DNA of 64,000 nt, taken from assembly GCF_003144195.1 (NCBI RefSeq), contig NW_020290034.1, positions 62,001 through 126,000 on the forward strand, given 5' to 3'. Made by a program: the position numbers and the translations under genes. The DNA comes from Ceraceosorus guamensis (lineage: Eukaryota > Basidiomycota > Exobasidiomycetes > Ceraceosorales > Ceraceosoraceae). The first letter of the stretch is position 1. Every line of letters starts with the position of its first letter. Below the pieces are notes generated by a model. That model ran no database searches, was not told where the DNA came from, and saw nothing but the letters and a program-made list of their open reading frames with translations. Of the stretch, positions 22,488 to 34,520 are shown in pieces.

Positions 22488-23560
22488 CTTGGCCCAAAAT
22501 TCGAGAAGCGGTGCAGGCTAGTGCTAGGCTACCACTTGCTGTGTGGTATCAGGAGCAACAGCAGTACAGTACGTTCACACTGCACGTAGGACGTACGAGC
22601 ACGGGATCGCACCGATGCTGCTGCCTGGTGTGCGGAAGGTGCAAGCGAGGTGACGCCTGATCGTTCGCTTTATTACCGATGCGCGTCTGCTTGATCTTTT
22701 GAAGATGCTATATCGAGCGCTATCGCTCCTCTGCGCGCTACGTATGAATGCTGCTTCGAAGGTCCGCAAGCAGAAATGGCAGTTACGAGAGAGTTGATGG
22801 ACGATTGCACGCTCGTGAATTCCAAGTCAATGATGAAAGTGCAACTTCTCCACGCATGGCCCGTCTGTGACAGTCAGGCATCGGCGCCGAGCGGAAGCGG
22901 AGGGCAGGGGACGTTGCGCACCCTTGGATCAATCTTCCAGGAATGTCACCCACGTGGCCTCGATCTATGCACGCGCTGCTACGCATCGCGCGTGTCTTGG
23001 CTGCTCAACGAGTCCGCTCGATCGCGCTCACGTATCCGCCTGCATGAGCAGATAAACGCTCAACGGTCGACCCGCATTCACATTCCTCGAGTCAGTTTTG
23101 GGAGGCCGTATGGCGTGGCTGGAGTTCGGAGCAAGGATTCGACAGGACAACATCCTTTACCGCGGCGGCTAAGCTAGCAACGAGGATTGCCAAGACACTA
23201 CTGTACTAGCAGCAGCAGCTTGGGCAAGCGTCACGGCATGGCCCGTTGGGTCGAACAAGCGAAAAGACGCCGATACATGAACATTGCAACTCGTCCTCCC
23301 AATGACGCACCAAGTTTGAGGTGTGAGAGCTAGCCCGTAGCAGTTGCTCGATGTCTGCTACTGAGCTCGGAGCGGTTTGGGATGAGTGAGGGCCAGCAAA
23401 AGTCCCTTCCTCGATCTCCCCGCGGTTGCGTTCCATCTTCGGAAGCAATCGAGCGCCACCGTTCCTGGCAAGGCTTTCTGGTCAATTCGGACAGAGCGAG
23501 CGTCCGAAGGACGTCAGAGAGGAGGGTCCTCCGCTTCGCAAGGGCAACCGGCTCAGCTAA

Positions 23561-23585
23561 GAGGCGAGGCGAGGCGAGGCGAGGC
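23561..23585 (+). repeat. (GAGGC)5 microsatellite
   Basis: Five tandem GAGGC units, non-coding. Confidence 0.9.
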
Positions 23586-24492
23586 GGTGCTTGGCCATCC
23601 CGCTGATGGTGCGCGGCGACGAGCTAGGGAGCGCGATCAGCTAGGAATGGCTGCCGCGCGCTAGACGGCTCCGTTTGCGCCGCCCGGGTGAATCACGGAT
23701 GGATTCGTGAGATCTTCGCTGTGCGATGACGGGCTGAGTGTGTGCGTGCGTGCGTGGCTTGGGCGCCGCGATGGTGTCCAAATCTCGAATACAAAGCAAG
23801 TCTGTGCAGCTCATGTTCTACACAAGCTGCATATATGCAGCACCCACCCGCACATCCTCGCAAGGGGCTCAACGGTCCCGTCAGCCGCAAGAACACCGAA
23901 ACATTCACGGTTCGCCAGCAGCAGCTATAGCAGCACGGCTTGATTGCTTCCCCGGCCGCGGCCGCGGTTGCGGTTCCGTGTGCGCCTTCGCACTTGAGCA
24001 GAGCAGCAGCATGATGCACAGTAGGGACGTGATATGTGTACATTGGATCAGCTTTGCTGAAAATCATGGTCGACGCAATCAAGTCGCCGTACCGCACAGC
24101 TTGATCGGAGCAGTCACATCACGAGTCAAGTTCCAAGCAAGTCAGGGGCCATGCATCGCTCGCTCGGCTCACATGTGGGACAATCGGACGACCGTTGAGC
24201 AGCAAAGCTCGCGGCCGCCACGCCTTCGTTCATCATCCACCCACGGCATTCCGTCGGCACACAACACTCACGCAAGTCGCACCTCTCCAAGGCTGCTGCT
24301 CGTCATGGGCATTCCTGATTGGCAGCACGAACCCGCTGTTGGATGCGCCAGGAATGACCACTGATGGCGCCTTTGCTCGAGGAGGTCGTTGCATGGCAGA
24401 AACTCGCACGGCTTCAGTGTTGGCTCTCCACCCTTTGGCTCTGTTAGCGTGACCACTCGGAGCTCCGCGCAACAAAAGGGTACATAAGGAGA

Positions 24493-24640
24493 TCTCTTTC
24501 ACTTTTCATTCACGACTTCTTTTCGCTTCTACCATCACAACCACACTCTCCTCCACTCTCTCTCGACCACGTTCTCGTCCACCCTCTCTCGTCCGCCCTT
24601 TCTCTCAACCACTTCCTCCCCTTCTGTCCCGCTCCGAGCC
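24493..24640 (+). promoter_or_regulatory. pyrimidine-rich leader of the secreted-protein gene
   Basis: A strongly C/T-biased stretch ends about 130 bases before the start codon; a TATA-like TACATAA lies just upstream at 24481-24487. CT tracts of this kind mark the transcription start of highly expressed fungal genes. The assignment is by analogy. Confidence 0.45.
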
Positions 24641-24769
24641 TGCTCTCACGTCGGCAACGCTCATCTCTTCCAAGACGTCATCGTCGTCGCTTCTTGACCC
24701 AACTGAAAGCCTCAGCTGCTGAAGCTCGGTCCATTTCATCTGCTGGTCAACTTGCTTGCCACCATCATC

Positions 24770-25718
24770 ATGATCGCTTCTCCAGCTGGTCTCGTTCTTG
24801 TGGGCTTCATCTTCGTCTCGACTGCCATCGTGTGCACCGAGGCCACGAAGAGTCGTCCCGGCATCAAGCCCTTCGGACCTAAAGCGTGCGCTTCTACTCG
24901 CTACAATGCCAACGTGAGTGTTCGTCTCTGGCTCTCCAGCGCTGTCCCGGCCCGTCAAGTCTCTCTGATAGGCTGCTCGAGCTCACACCCTTGCAATTCT
25001 GCTTCCCGCCATCTGCACAGTTCGATGACCGTGATTGGCTCCCTGGTCAATACGTCGCCAACACCATCGGCACGTACGAAGAGCTTGCCTGGCAGGGCTT
25101 CGCTGGATTCAATGCCAACACGACTACGGCCACTTCCACATCTCTCGCCCCGCTGGTCCTGGAGTCTTATCCCAACGCTGTCGGCACTGGTTTTGAGCTC
25201 ACTTTGCTGAGCCCTCAGATTCCTCAATTCAGCACCATCTATTCCAACTCTCCAGCAGTCGGTGGCTTCAACCTTCACTCCTTCTACTTTAGCTGTGTCG
25301 AGAACCTCGGAACTGAATTCACTGCTTACGCCACTCCGTGCGAATTCACCGTGCAAGCTTTCAAGGACGGCAAACAGGTGTCGCAGAAGAAGTTGACCTA
25401 CAAGCCCAAGATGTTGATTCGCTCTCCCATGGCGCTCGCCACCTTTGCTAGTCCGGACTTTTGCAACATCGACACCGTCAAGTTTCTGGTGCCCAAGCAG
25501 CTGACCAAGGCTATCCTCATCGACAACGTTGATGTGAGTTGCGCATTCGTTCTCCATGCCTCATCCTTTCGCGCGGCACCTCGACTCACATCCTATCGCG
25601 CTCACGACTCCAGTACACCACGCACACGTGCAAGAAGGCCGGCAGCAAGAGGAGCCTCATGAGCCCCAAACCGCTCGACCAAGACGAGGAGCTGCTCCCT
25701 CGCCGCGTGGTCATCTAA
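24770..25718 (+). CDS. secreted protein of unknown function
   Basis: A 253-residue protein; exons are 24770-24913, 25021-25533 and 25614-25718, all phase 0. A signal peptide is clear (MIASPAGLVLVGFIFVSTAI, likely cleaved soon after). The mature part is Asn/Thr/Ser rich with few charges and repeated beta-strand-like segments: GTYEELAWQGFAGFN, GGFNLHSFYFSC and IDNVDYTTHTC. Opening with a short aromatic motif and closing with an IDNV-Y-T strand resembles families of fungal secreted jelly-roll-like proteins, but I do not recognise a named one. Cysteines are in the mature part, including near the end. The C-terminus, DQDEELLPRRVVI, is charged and has no GPI signal. The CT-rich leader suggests good expression. 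Possible roles are cell-wall or host-surface interaction; this is not shown. Confidence 0.8.
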
Positions 25719-26139
25719 AGTCCTTCGCGAGACCGTCGGCCCAATGGAATCTAGGATCTGCTTGACCGCCCCGACGACGCTGTAGTGGCCCAGCGGCCTC
25801 CCTTTCATCCAGCGCGTTGCTCGCCATTACGAAATCCTCTCCTTTGTCGCAGTGTCTGAAAGCGCGACAAATGTTGCAATCTCTCCCTGCACACACTTCC
25901 CCCGTCTGTTCCTCCTTCCCCATCATCGCAGCTCTCACCGCCACCACTTCTCATCGGACCGAGCACCGCCAATCACCTAGATGCAGTCCCCCGCTCAAAC
26001 GTAATCGAAGTCCATTCTTGTGTAGACGATTCATGCATTCGCTTTACGATGGAGAAGCAGCTTGATGGGCCTCGCAGAGGCAACGTGAAGCCATCCTTCG
26101 CGTCGCTGAGATACGAACAGCGATGTTTGAATTGACGCT
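25719..26139. other. intergenic between convergent genes
   Basis: It probably carries the 3' ends of the secreted-protein and VMA12 transcripts. Nothing else is seen. Confidence 0.6.
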
Positions 26140-27354
26140 TCACCTCTCAGCTTTCGAGCTGCTGGCGCGCTTTCGCGACTCCAAAGCCGCCCCCGTCCGC
26201 CTATCGACTCCATATCTACTCCTGTCCGCATCCCTCCGGGCAGACCGTGAAGGTAAAGCACGATTCTTGGTTTCTGCTGCGCGCTTTTGCTTGATGTTTT
26301 CAAAGTGCCGAGCGTAGAGCACCGTCTCTGCCACTGCCACGATGATAGCCAGCAAGAGCGATGTCATCGTTTTCTGCAGTGAATTTGCACACTCGTTTGA
26401 GCAATAGCACAAGGTTGTGTGAGGCACACGAAGCGCTGTTCTTGGAACTCACCGCGAAGACGCTTCCGTTGCCGAGAGCTTTCCAAGCAGCGAGAGCGAC
26501 AGCTGCGGCGCTAGCGACGACATTCACAACAGCGCTCAGACCTCTTTTGACTTCTTGCCACTCCATTGCTTCTTCTGCTCTGCTCAGCTTCGGGGCGCCC
26601 GTGACGTTGGATGATCTCTTGAATGTTCGCCCAGTGTCGTCGTTGGTGGAGCTTGGACCGCTAATCATGCGTGCGTACTCTGCCTCATCCGCAGCTTGTT
26701 TGATGCGCGCCAGCGTTGCTTCTAGTTCGGGCGACTAGGGCGAAGGGAAATAGGAGATGAATGATGTTTGCGAGTCAACTCTCATGGCGTATGTGCTGCG
26801 CACAAATTCGAGGGCGGGCACAGAAGAGAAGCAGAAGCATCGAAAAGACAATGTTGCTGAACCAGAGCGCTCATTCATCCAGCACTCACTCGAACGAAGG
26901 GCCTTTTCTGCGGCAGTGCCAAGCTTGCGCCTTTGAGGAGTACGTGCAGTCGCAATGGATGCTCCACACTGAGCGCCTCACCCGAGAGCATCGCACGCTT
27001 CTTGGCCCACCGAGCAATGGAAATGAGAGCAGCAGCAGGTATGGATTCCTCAGGTACGACGTACTCAGGACTCGTCGCCTGCCCAGCCTTCAACCCTGAT
27101 TTTTGAGCGGAGCTCTTGTCCAGCTTCTTGCTGCCATGCTCTGCGCGGTCATACTCTTCCATCGCGTGCCATAGCTCTTCGAACAGGTCAGAGGGCAATT
27201 CGTGGCCCTTTTCGTCCAGTAGCGCTCGGAGCGTCGAGGCGGTCCTTGAACTTGGATGTAGCCTGATGCGGGCTTGAAGCGGGACTGCAGCTGGAGGCGG
27301 CGCTGCCAGCTTTGAGCTTGAAGCGGGACTGCTATGGGTCGTGTGTAAAGTCAT
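26140..27354 (-). CDS. VMA12: V-ATPase assembly factor VMA12 (TMEM199 family)
   Basis: ER membrane protein needed to assemble the Vo sector of the vacuolar H+-ATPase; 326 residues. Exons are 26890-27354, 26453-26734 and 26140-26373, all phase 0. Family landmarks: a cytosolic N-terminal region ending in LHVLLKGASLALPQKRPFVR, then SPELEATLARIKQAADEAEY across the first intron, then a basic QEVKRGLSAVVN followed by two hydrophobic helices (VVASAAAVALAAWKALG and LLLAIIVAVAETVLYARH). The YxxM element between them reads EYARM. The tail is strongly basic and longer than in yeast. Sequence identity in this family is low, so the call rests on the order of motifs and the paired helices. Confidence 0.75.
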
Positions 27355-28195
27355 CGTGGCAGGTTGACTTTCATCTTCTTTGACACTGCAGGCTGATTGC
27401 TTGCACACACAACAAGGATGGGTCGGCCTGCTGCTGATTTGCGGAGACTACAAATGCAGGATTGCTCGGTCTGCTCGGGCTTCGCGCGATGGTCTTTTGA
27501 TGTTGACTTTGATCACTGCATAGCCATCTGTCACCGCCTTGCGCTCCTTTGCGCGATGTGCGTTCCATGGGTTGGTTGTGGTTGTGGAAGGACGAACCTG
27601 CACACGGACGACGATCCGCGTCGACTCGAGGGCGCGTGGCTCATGGCGTACGTGTCATGCAGCACGGACGCGGAGGCTTACGCCAGAGAAATGCCGCGCA
27701 CCGAGCTCCGTTCCGAAGCGGAGGTGAATCGCAAGACGTAAGTGGCCGCATCACTCGGCATCATTCATGATTGCTGATGATCGAAGTGCGGAGAGCGGAG
27801 TCTTGATTGAAATAGAGGAGAAGTCATTAGTCTGGGTCACGCACGAAGTAGCATCAGGGCAGCTGCGTCGACACAACTCAGACGAGGCCATCACAGTCAG
27901 TCACCAATGCCTGACGAAAATCAGCGAAAGCTGGAGTAAGTGTGCAAAAAGAAGTCTCCATCTATTTGTGCACAGGAACGTTGCGCAGAGGGTATACGTG
28001 GCTTCGCCGCGCCCGTGAGTGGAAGTTGAAAAGGCACAGAAGAGTGGGTTCGAAGTTATAGGCTTTAAAGGCAAGCAAGCGGAGCATGAAGCAGAAGGCG
28101 AAAGACGTCGATGACTTGGCGTGGAGACCTACTGAATTTGGATATTTGTGCTAGGAAGGAATTTGGGGCAGCCGCAAGTGCAAAGGCTGAGGCTT
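27355..28195. other. intergenic, no gene seen
   Basis: Promoter side of VMA12 and 3' end of the phosphatase gene, both on the minus strand. A TTCGAA-containing stretch near 28046 recalls a tRNA T-loop but no cloverleaf can be drawn around it. Confidence 0.55.
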
Positions 28196-31100
28196 TCACA
28201 CGCCGACAGCGGCAATGAAGATGACCTAGATTTTTGCATGAAGCTCGTCAGCATCACCCTCGAGATAGAGCTGGATCTGCCGGGCGACTTACGGGTCGGT
28301 GATCGGAGCGGCCTTCAAGCTGACGCATTTCGCTGAAGAAAAGTAAGAAAGGTTCAGTAAGAAAGGTTCCTCAGCATTGACGATCGAGCGCGCATGCCAG
28401 CAAGTTCTCGATGACGCCAACTTACCGGTCATCTAGTGATTTGTAGAGCAAGCACTGCACTTCGCCCTTCTTGGGTCCCACGAGGACTTGAGTAGGCTCG
28501 GCAGGTTCTTGGCTGCGTGCGAGCGCAGCCGAAAGCGAGAAGGGCATAAGTGCTCCAGTGGCACTGCGTAGCGAGGGAAGATGCACACCGATGCGCTCTG
28601 CCCACCACGATGTGCGGCGAGGCGGTTCGGCAGGCGAGACAGTGAGCGCAGCGTTGGTCGGCACAGGCGGCGCGGCCAGGCCTCGTGCCAGCTCTGTGTC
28701 AACAGAGGTAGGAGCATTGCTGCCTGGAGAAGCCTGTTCCAGCGGTTCTCGTCGGAGTCCAGGAGATCCACGCAGCGATGGGCTCGAAGGGCGTGCCGCT
28801 GACATGCGAGAGCTAACGAAATTGAACGGCGAACTTCGAGCTGAGGAAATTGGTGGTGTTCCTTTGCCTTCTGCGCCGTCAGGCGTTGACGAGCCTTGCG
28901 CAGCAGGCATCACCGCTGATGACGGCGCTGTCCGAGTGCTGGAGCTTCGCCGTGGAAAAAGTCTGGTGCTTTGCGGGGATCCTGGGGGGCGACTAGAGGA
29001 AGCTGTGCTATTTTGGCGGCGCAAATGTGAGGGAAGATTTACAGCGCTGTTTGCGCGGCCATTGCTGGCGCTCATCTCCTTCAATGTGCTCAGACCAGCA
29101 CGGTCCGAGGTCTCCGCGTCTAGTGTCTGAGAGCGTTTCAGCTTGTGGCGCCGACCAAACCATCGACGGCGTACAGCCTGGTCGTGCGCCGCTCCGCCGT
29201 TGGGTCTGGCCAGCTTCTCGCTGGAACCCTCAGGTGCAGGCGCTTGCGTCGTGGTTGGCGAGTCTTGGAGTGGCTTTGGACTGGCTATTGAAGTTCCCCT
29301 TACGGGCACCTTTGGAGGCGGTGCGAACGTTACGCTTGGGCCATCTGTGCGATCGGTATTGCGTCGGAAAGTAGCTGAACGCAGTTGTGCTCCGGCCTTT
29401 GACAGCGCTGTAGTCACGCGGGACGCTCTTGTGTCACCTGCGCCATCCTCCGTGTGCCCCTCCTCGGCCTCGATCTTCACGTTGCTTCGCCACAACACAC
29501 GATCGCACCAGGATGGCACTCGCTGCTTCGTCGACGTGTCGTACCGTTGCACATCGACGTCAGCTATGTTACCGCTCGCCGCCATTGCCGAGAGCGTGGC
29601 ACCATCCAGGCTCGAGACGAACTCGCCAGCATCGTCTGCGCTAGAGCGTCGACGATGATCGACTCCAAATTCGTTGGGCAATTGCACTGACACGCGTCGA
29701 CCTTTTGACGCTGGCGACGGGCTGCCTCGGGCTGACACCGAACCGTTCATAGCCCAATCTTCCAAAGAGGATGATGTACGAAGGCTGTGAGGTGCACTAG
29801 GATCTTGTGGCGACGAGCCAATTGGCTTGTCGGCAAGGGCGCGATCCGAGGAATGCGCTGCAAGGGCTTTTTCGGACGCCCCTACTTTTTGAGCGGGCCA
29901 AGCAGCATTGTGTGAGGATTCCGACAATCCTTGGCCTTGCCTTGATGGCACAAGTGGGCTGTTGAGAGGAGAGATGCTGTGCGCGGGCCGTGACTCGGCT
30001 TGTGACCGGTGGCCTTTGACGGCCTGCACGACCTTCATCAGCTGCCCTTTGACTCTGATTGCCTTGCCGCGCGAGATCAAAGGGGTCTCCGCCGCCGCGG
30101 CAGTATTGCTGGCGAGCGCTTCTCTATCAGCGATGCTTCCGCTCGCAGAGCGAGTTGTCTGAAGTCCCAAGATGGAAGCTGTCTCGAGGGTCGTTGCGAT
30201 TGAGCTCGAGTCATCCTCAGTATCAGTGCTTTGGCCGAGCGCAGCTGCAATCCTATCGCTCAGGTTCTGCCTTCGGCGACTTGCACCACTGCGCTGCGAA
30301 TGATGAGGCGAGCTACTCAAGTCACCATTCCTGCTTCCTAAAGTCTCTTCCGGGGCCCCCTTTCCCTCGCTGGTAGCTGCAGCAATGCCTGCGCCAGCCG
30401 GCGAGATTCCGAGATCGGGCAAAGATCCTTCGTGTCGATGCAGCAGTCGTTTGCGCACGCTGACATGGCGCTTGAGGTCCTTCTCATTTTTTGACTTTAG
30501 GGTCTTGAGCACGTCGTACTTGAAGGTAGGCATGAAGGATATCGCTGCCTCGGTGAACCCGTGAAAAGTAGAAGTCTCACGCATTACCTTGCGAAGCTGA
30601 TCAAATTCTAGCGCCTGGTCGTAGCGCTTTTGCATCAGCAGCCAGTCTGCATGCTTTCTCGTAATATCAACACGGACTATTTGGAAGTAAATCCGAATCA
30701 ATGTCAGCTGCCTTCTCGAGGTTGATCGCCCTGACTCACAATTGAGATCACCCATCCAGAAGCAGTGATCGAATCTAGCTGTGATATCCTCATCCTGGGA
30801 TTCTGTCTCTGGTAGGAACGTGTCCACCTTCAACTCCCTTTTAATCTTCTCCACATTTGCAATGCGCTCTGCGACTTTGCCCTCGTGAGCTGCAAGATGC
30901 GCATTGACAAACAAGAGACGGGTTATGCCGAGCTTAAGACTGATACCAACTCCGCCCTTGTTGCCAACACGCCCCGCCAGCAGTCCAGATTTAACATGGC
31001 CTCGCGACACTCCACGCACGCGGTCTAAAGCACCGCGGAAGACGTACACCGCCATGTACATCATGTAGCATCGCTCTTTCATCACAAGCTCATATGGGCC

Positions 31101-33707
31101 TAGCGTGCGCGGCGTTCCGTCATGATGCTGACCGAAGCGTGATATGAGGTGTCGATGGTGCGAAGAGCTTTGCTCCTGCGTTTGTAAGGTGGGAGGTTCC
31201 TGCTCTTCGATCTTTGTCTTTTGCTCTGGCGGCGACGGCTCTCTGATGAGACCAAATTCGCTTGGGGAGAGCAAGCCAGGCGACGGAAGATCTGCAACAC
31301 TCTCAAATGAGGTAGGCGCCAGCCGGCTGGAGCTGTTGTTGCGAGAAATGCTGTGCGGGACTGCCAGCGCGTGTGACGTCGCGAGGCCAGCTGCTGCAGC
31401 GAGAGCAGATTTCTTGGCTGGAGAACCGTCTGCAGCTCCTAGGGCTGGGCCGTTCAGCGGCGTGCTTGGGCTCAGAGCCTGTTTATGCTTCCTGTCGTCA
31501 GGCGCAGATTTGCCACCACCAACGCTAAGAGCATCTGTTCGGAGCTTCAGCTTTGGTACATCGTGTTTGGTGCTGGAGTTCGGGATAGGCGTGTCTGTAC
31601 GCGATGCCGCCACAGAAGGCTCGATTTCCGTACTCGTCTCCCACATAGCATGAGGAGTGCTCGAGCCATTTGCCAGCTGCGCCAGAGAAGCCGGCGTGCC
31701 CTTGATTGCGTTTAATTGAGCAACAGGACCATGGCAAAGCCAAGCTTCACACATTTCTGACCAACCTTTGACTCCACCACCACCAAGCCCCAAAAATGGA
31801 AAGGGACCGGCCGCGGAAGGAGTCATAGGAACCCCGCTCTGCGGCGGACTGAATGCCGGACTTTCAAAATACCCATCGACTGCTGATGTAGCAGGCATCG
31901 GAGAAGGTGGAATTGAGGGGGCCATCGCTGCAAAGTCTTGGACCCGTATCTCGCCAAGAGATGCCGAGTGCGGCACGCCACCGTCTCGAGTGGTTGGTCC
32001 AGTATCTTCTCCGTCCGCAATTCTGCCTGCGTGGGACCCGGCTTGCTTGTCCTCTGGCAAAGCGAGCTCCTTGCCGTTGGCTTTTGCAGCGTCCTTCTCT
32101 CGCTTCAATCTTTCTTTCTCCTCGCGCTTTTCCCTCTCCTTTTCCTCCCTGCGCTCCTTCTTCTCCCTCTCCTTCTCCTCCTTCTCTCTATCTTTCTCTT
32201 TGGGCACAGCTCTACTCTTGCTTCGGGCCAAGTCGCTCAGCTCGCCAGCCAAGGCCACGCCGGCTGCTAAGCGCTTGCCATCGCCCCAAGGACACTCTTG
32301 ACCTGCTATCACGATAACATGGTAGGGATGCGCATCGTCTGCCACGAGGGGTGGGATGCGATCCTTTCTGGGAACCGACTCTTGTCCAGCTACACCCTTG
32401 CCCTTCGATTTGGGCGCCTTTATCTCCGCCACTTGCTCATCCTTGGCGCCGGCTTCTGATTGCACATTTTCCGTCTCATCCTCGTCTCCGCTCTCATCCC
32501 AGCCGGGCTCGGGTGGCACGTACTCTCCTACACGACCAAGGAGCACCTCCAGATCTCCCTTTGGCACGCTGTTGCCGTGGTTCCAAGTGATGCAACGAAT
32601 TTTGATCTGCGGGCGCTGTAGCCTCAGCGTATGGGCTCGGGCACCATTTGGAGCTACCTCTTCACTGCCAGCTTCGATATCGACTGGATCGGCGAGCGGA
32701 GAAGTGAGCGGCTGTGATTCGTTTGGAGCTCGGAGAGCAATGGGCGCAGCTGGGTGGAAAGAGGGAACGACGGGCTCTGCTCCCGGTAGAGACACCCTTC
32801 GCTCTTCAAGTACCTGGCCAGGTGCAGGGATGAATGTACCGCTGCGTACGGGTCTTCCGATTCCAACGTGATGTCGAGACCTGCTTCCAGCGAGCACTCT
32901 GAACGGATGAGGAGATCGCGGATTGAAACCATTTGTCCCGATGTTCGCCTCGTGTGAGGAGGAGCCGCCTTTTTCCGTGCTTGTGGCGATCCTATGGATC
33001 AGCCTGCGTGGGGTCCGGCCGGAGGAGATGCCAGATGTTGCGCTTGTGGCCTCTTCTGCTCTAGAGCTCGATGACTCGGCGCTGTTCACCGCATGAAGCA
33101 TTGCAGCTTGCTTATTCTGTGCCTTTGGCGAGCCAGCCATAGGAGTCGGAGAGTCTCGGCTGTCGGGAGCTGGCGAGAAGGTGATGCCTGGGTCTGGGAG
33201 GTTGAAAGTTTGAAGTTGCAACCCTGCCGCAGACGGACGACGCGAGGCCAACCCTGACGTCGACGCGTTCGCACTTGCCAAGATGGATGGTGGAGGGGAA
33301 CCAGCGTCCAGCATAGCATCCTCGGCAAGATCTCCATCACGTCTTCCCTGAGCAAAGTCGATTGATTTCGACTGCAACGGGTCGGCGGATGACGCGGCCC
33401 GGGCCGCCCGCGAGATCTCAGCTTGAGCAGGGGCACCCTCGGGCAGCGCAGTGACCGATGTTGTCAGAGCACCGCCCGCACCATTCTCATACACGCATGC
33501 TGACGGTGCATTTGCAGAACGAGATGAAGCCGGGGTCGAAGCGCTGATCGTTGGCTCTGGCTCAGCGGCAGATGTTCTAGCTGGTGTCTTTGAGTTGCTG
33601 ATGGATCGCCTATTGAACAGTCTTCGCATTCCCGTCTTTGGCGACGAGCTTGATGCAGGCGCCGAGCTCGGCTCGCCCGAGCGACTTGCGCTCTTTTTAT
33701 GTTCCAT
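28196..33707 (-). CDS. large inositol-polyphosphate 5-phosphatase domain protein
   Basis: Predicted phosphoinositide 5-phosphatase of about 1762 residues. Exons are 30740-33707, 28426-30676, 28293-28332 and 28196-28225. The N-terminal 360 residues are Ser/Ala-rich and disordered. The catalytic domain begins at IKIRCITWNHGN (about 370) and shows GQECPWGD, KSGLLAGRVGNKGGVGISL, NAHLAAHEGKVAERI, the metal/phosphate loop GDLNFRVD (formed only when the 63-base intron 30677-30739 is removed), VPSWCDRVLW (about 1377) and GRSDHRPV, encoded by a 40-base microexon. Low-complexity insertions interrupt the domain: a charged Lys/Glu helix near 500-540, about 320 residues before the PSWCDR motif and about 340 after it. 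No SAC domain is present, unlike yeast Inp51-53. It is likely cytosolic at membranes. The final exon encodes only VIFIAAVGV. Confidence 0.85.
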
Positions 33708-34520
33708 GCCCTCGTCCGTGACTGGTATCGTGTATGCAGTCTTTTAGAACTTCGATGGCGCAAAGCGACCAACGTCGAGCAAGCAGAGAGTCAAAGCTTG
33801 GATGGGGTCATCATGAAACCAAGTGGAAGCAGATAGCAATGAAGAGGAGGGGGCAGAAGGTGGACGAGGTCGAGCAGGCGCCTGGTTGATGGTCACGAGT
33901 CTGAGGAGGCTCGAGCTTCTACTCACGGTTCACGAGTCTTGAGTTCTAGGAGGCTATCCGAGACGTTGCGCGCACGTGTGCACAGGGGAACTGGAGCACC
34001 CATTCACACAATTGAAGCCGGCCGTTGAACCCTACAGTCATGTCGCAGCGAGCACGGGCTCTGCTGCAGGTGCGACAAGACCCTCGTACGAGCTATATAG
34101 CGAGCAGCATGCAACCATGCATCAAGAGCGGCATGCAGCAGCACGGCAAGATTTTATACAGTCAGTGAGTACAACTGTGATTCGTGCAGCAGGACGCCGT
34201 GGCAAAGGCGCTAGAGCGAACGGCACATCGTCGATCCCTGCAGCTGCTGCGCGATTGCGTGCAGCCTGCATAGCATGTTCACGATGCCACGGAAATCAAG
34301 AATGGCCCCTTCTTCGGGATGGAGGGCCAGCCTTGCTCACCCAGAAAGCCATTTGTGATTTCACCATCATTGCACAACATTCGCAGCCTGATGGGTCACA
34401 TGATGAGAATAATGCATGAGCATGTAACACCAGAACCAGCTTCATACATAGAGTGAGACGCCGTGCGCAGTGCTCAAGACGCGAACGACGTCCGCGTCGA
34501 TGATCGGGATGCGCAAGAGC
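33708..34520. other. intergenic, no gene seen
   Basis: Promoter of the phosphatase gene and 3' end of the KAR9-like gene. It contains a word cluster at 33921-33945 that shares CACGAGTCTTGAGT with 17804-17817. Confidence 0.55.
33921..33945. repeat. TCACG / GAGTCTTGAGT word cluster
   Basis: ACTCACGGTTCACGAGTCTT followed by GAGTT, about 215-240 bases upstream of the phosphatase start codon. The 14-mer is shared exactly with the cluster at 17796-17818. Confidence 0.7.

Larger units (their letters stand above)
22488..24769. other. intergenic between divergent MIC19 and secreted-protein genes
   Basis: No gene is supported. It holds both promoters, a (GAGGC)5 run at 23561-23585, GC-rich NotI-like palindromes near 23950-23973 and an AATCACG word near 23690. 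Confidence 0.55.

Noticed and set aside
28040-28070. GGGTTCGAAGT resembling a tRNA T-loop
   Set aside because: No A-box or acceptor-stem pairing could be found at the right distance.
28422-33707. Single-exon model of the phosphatase ending at the TAA
   Set aside because: It would break GDLNF and omit SDHRP; both are restored by clear introns.
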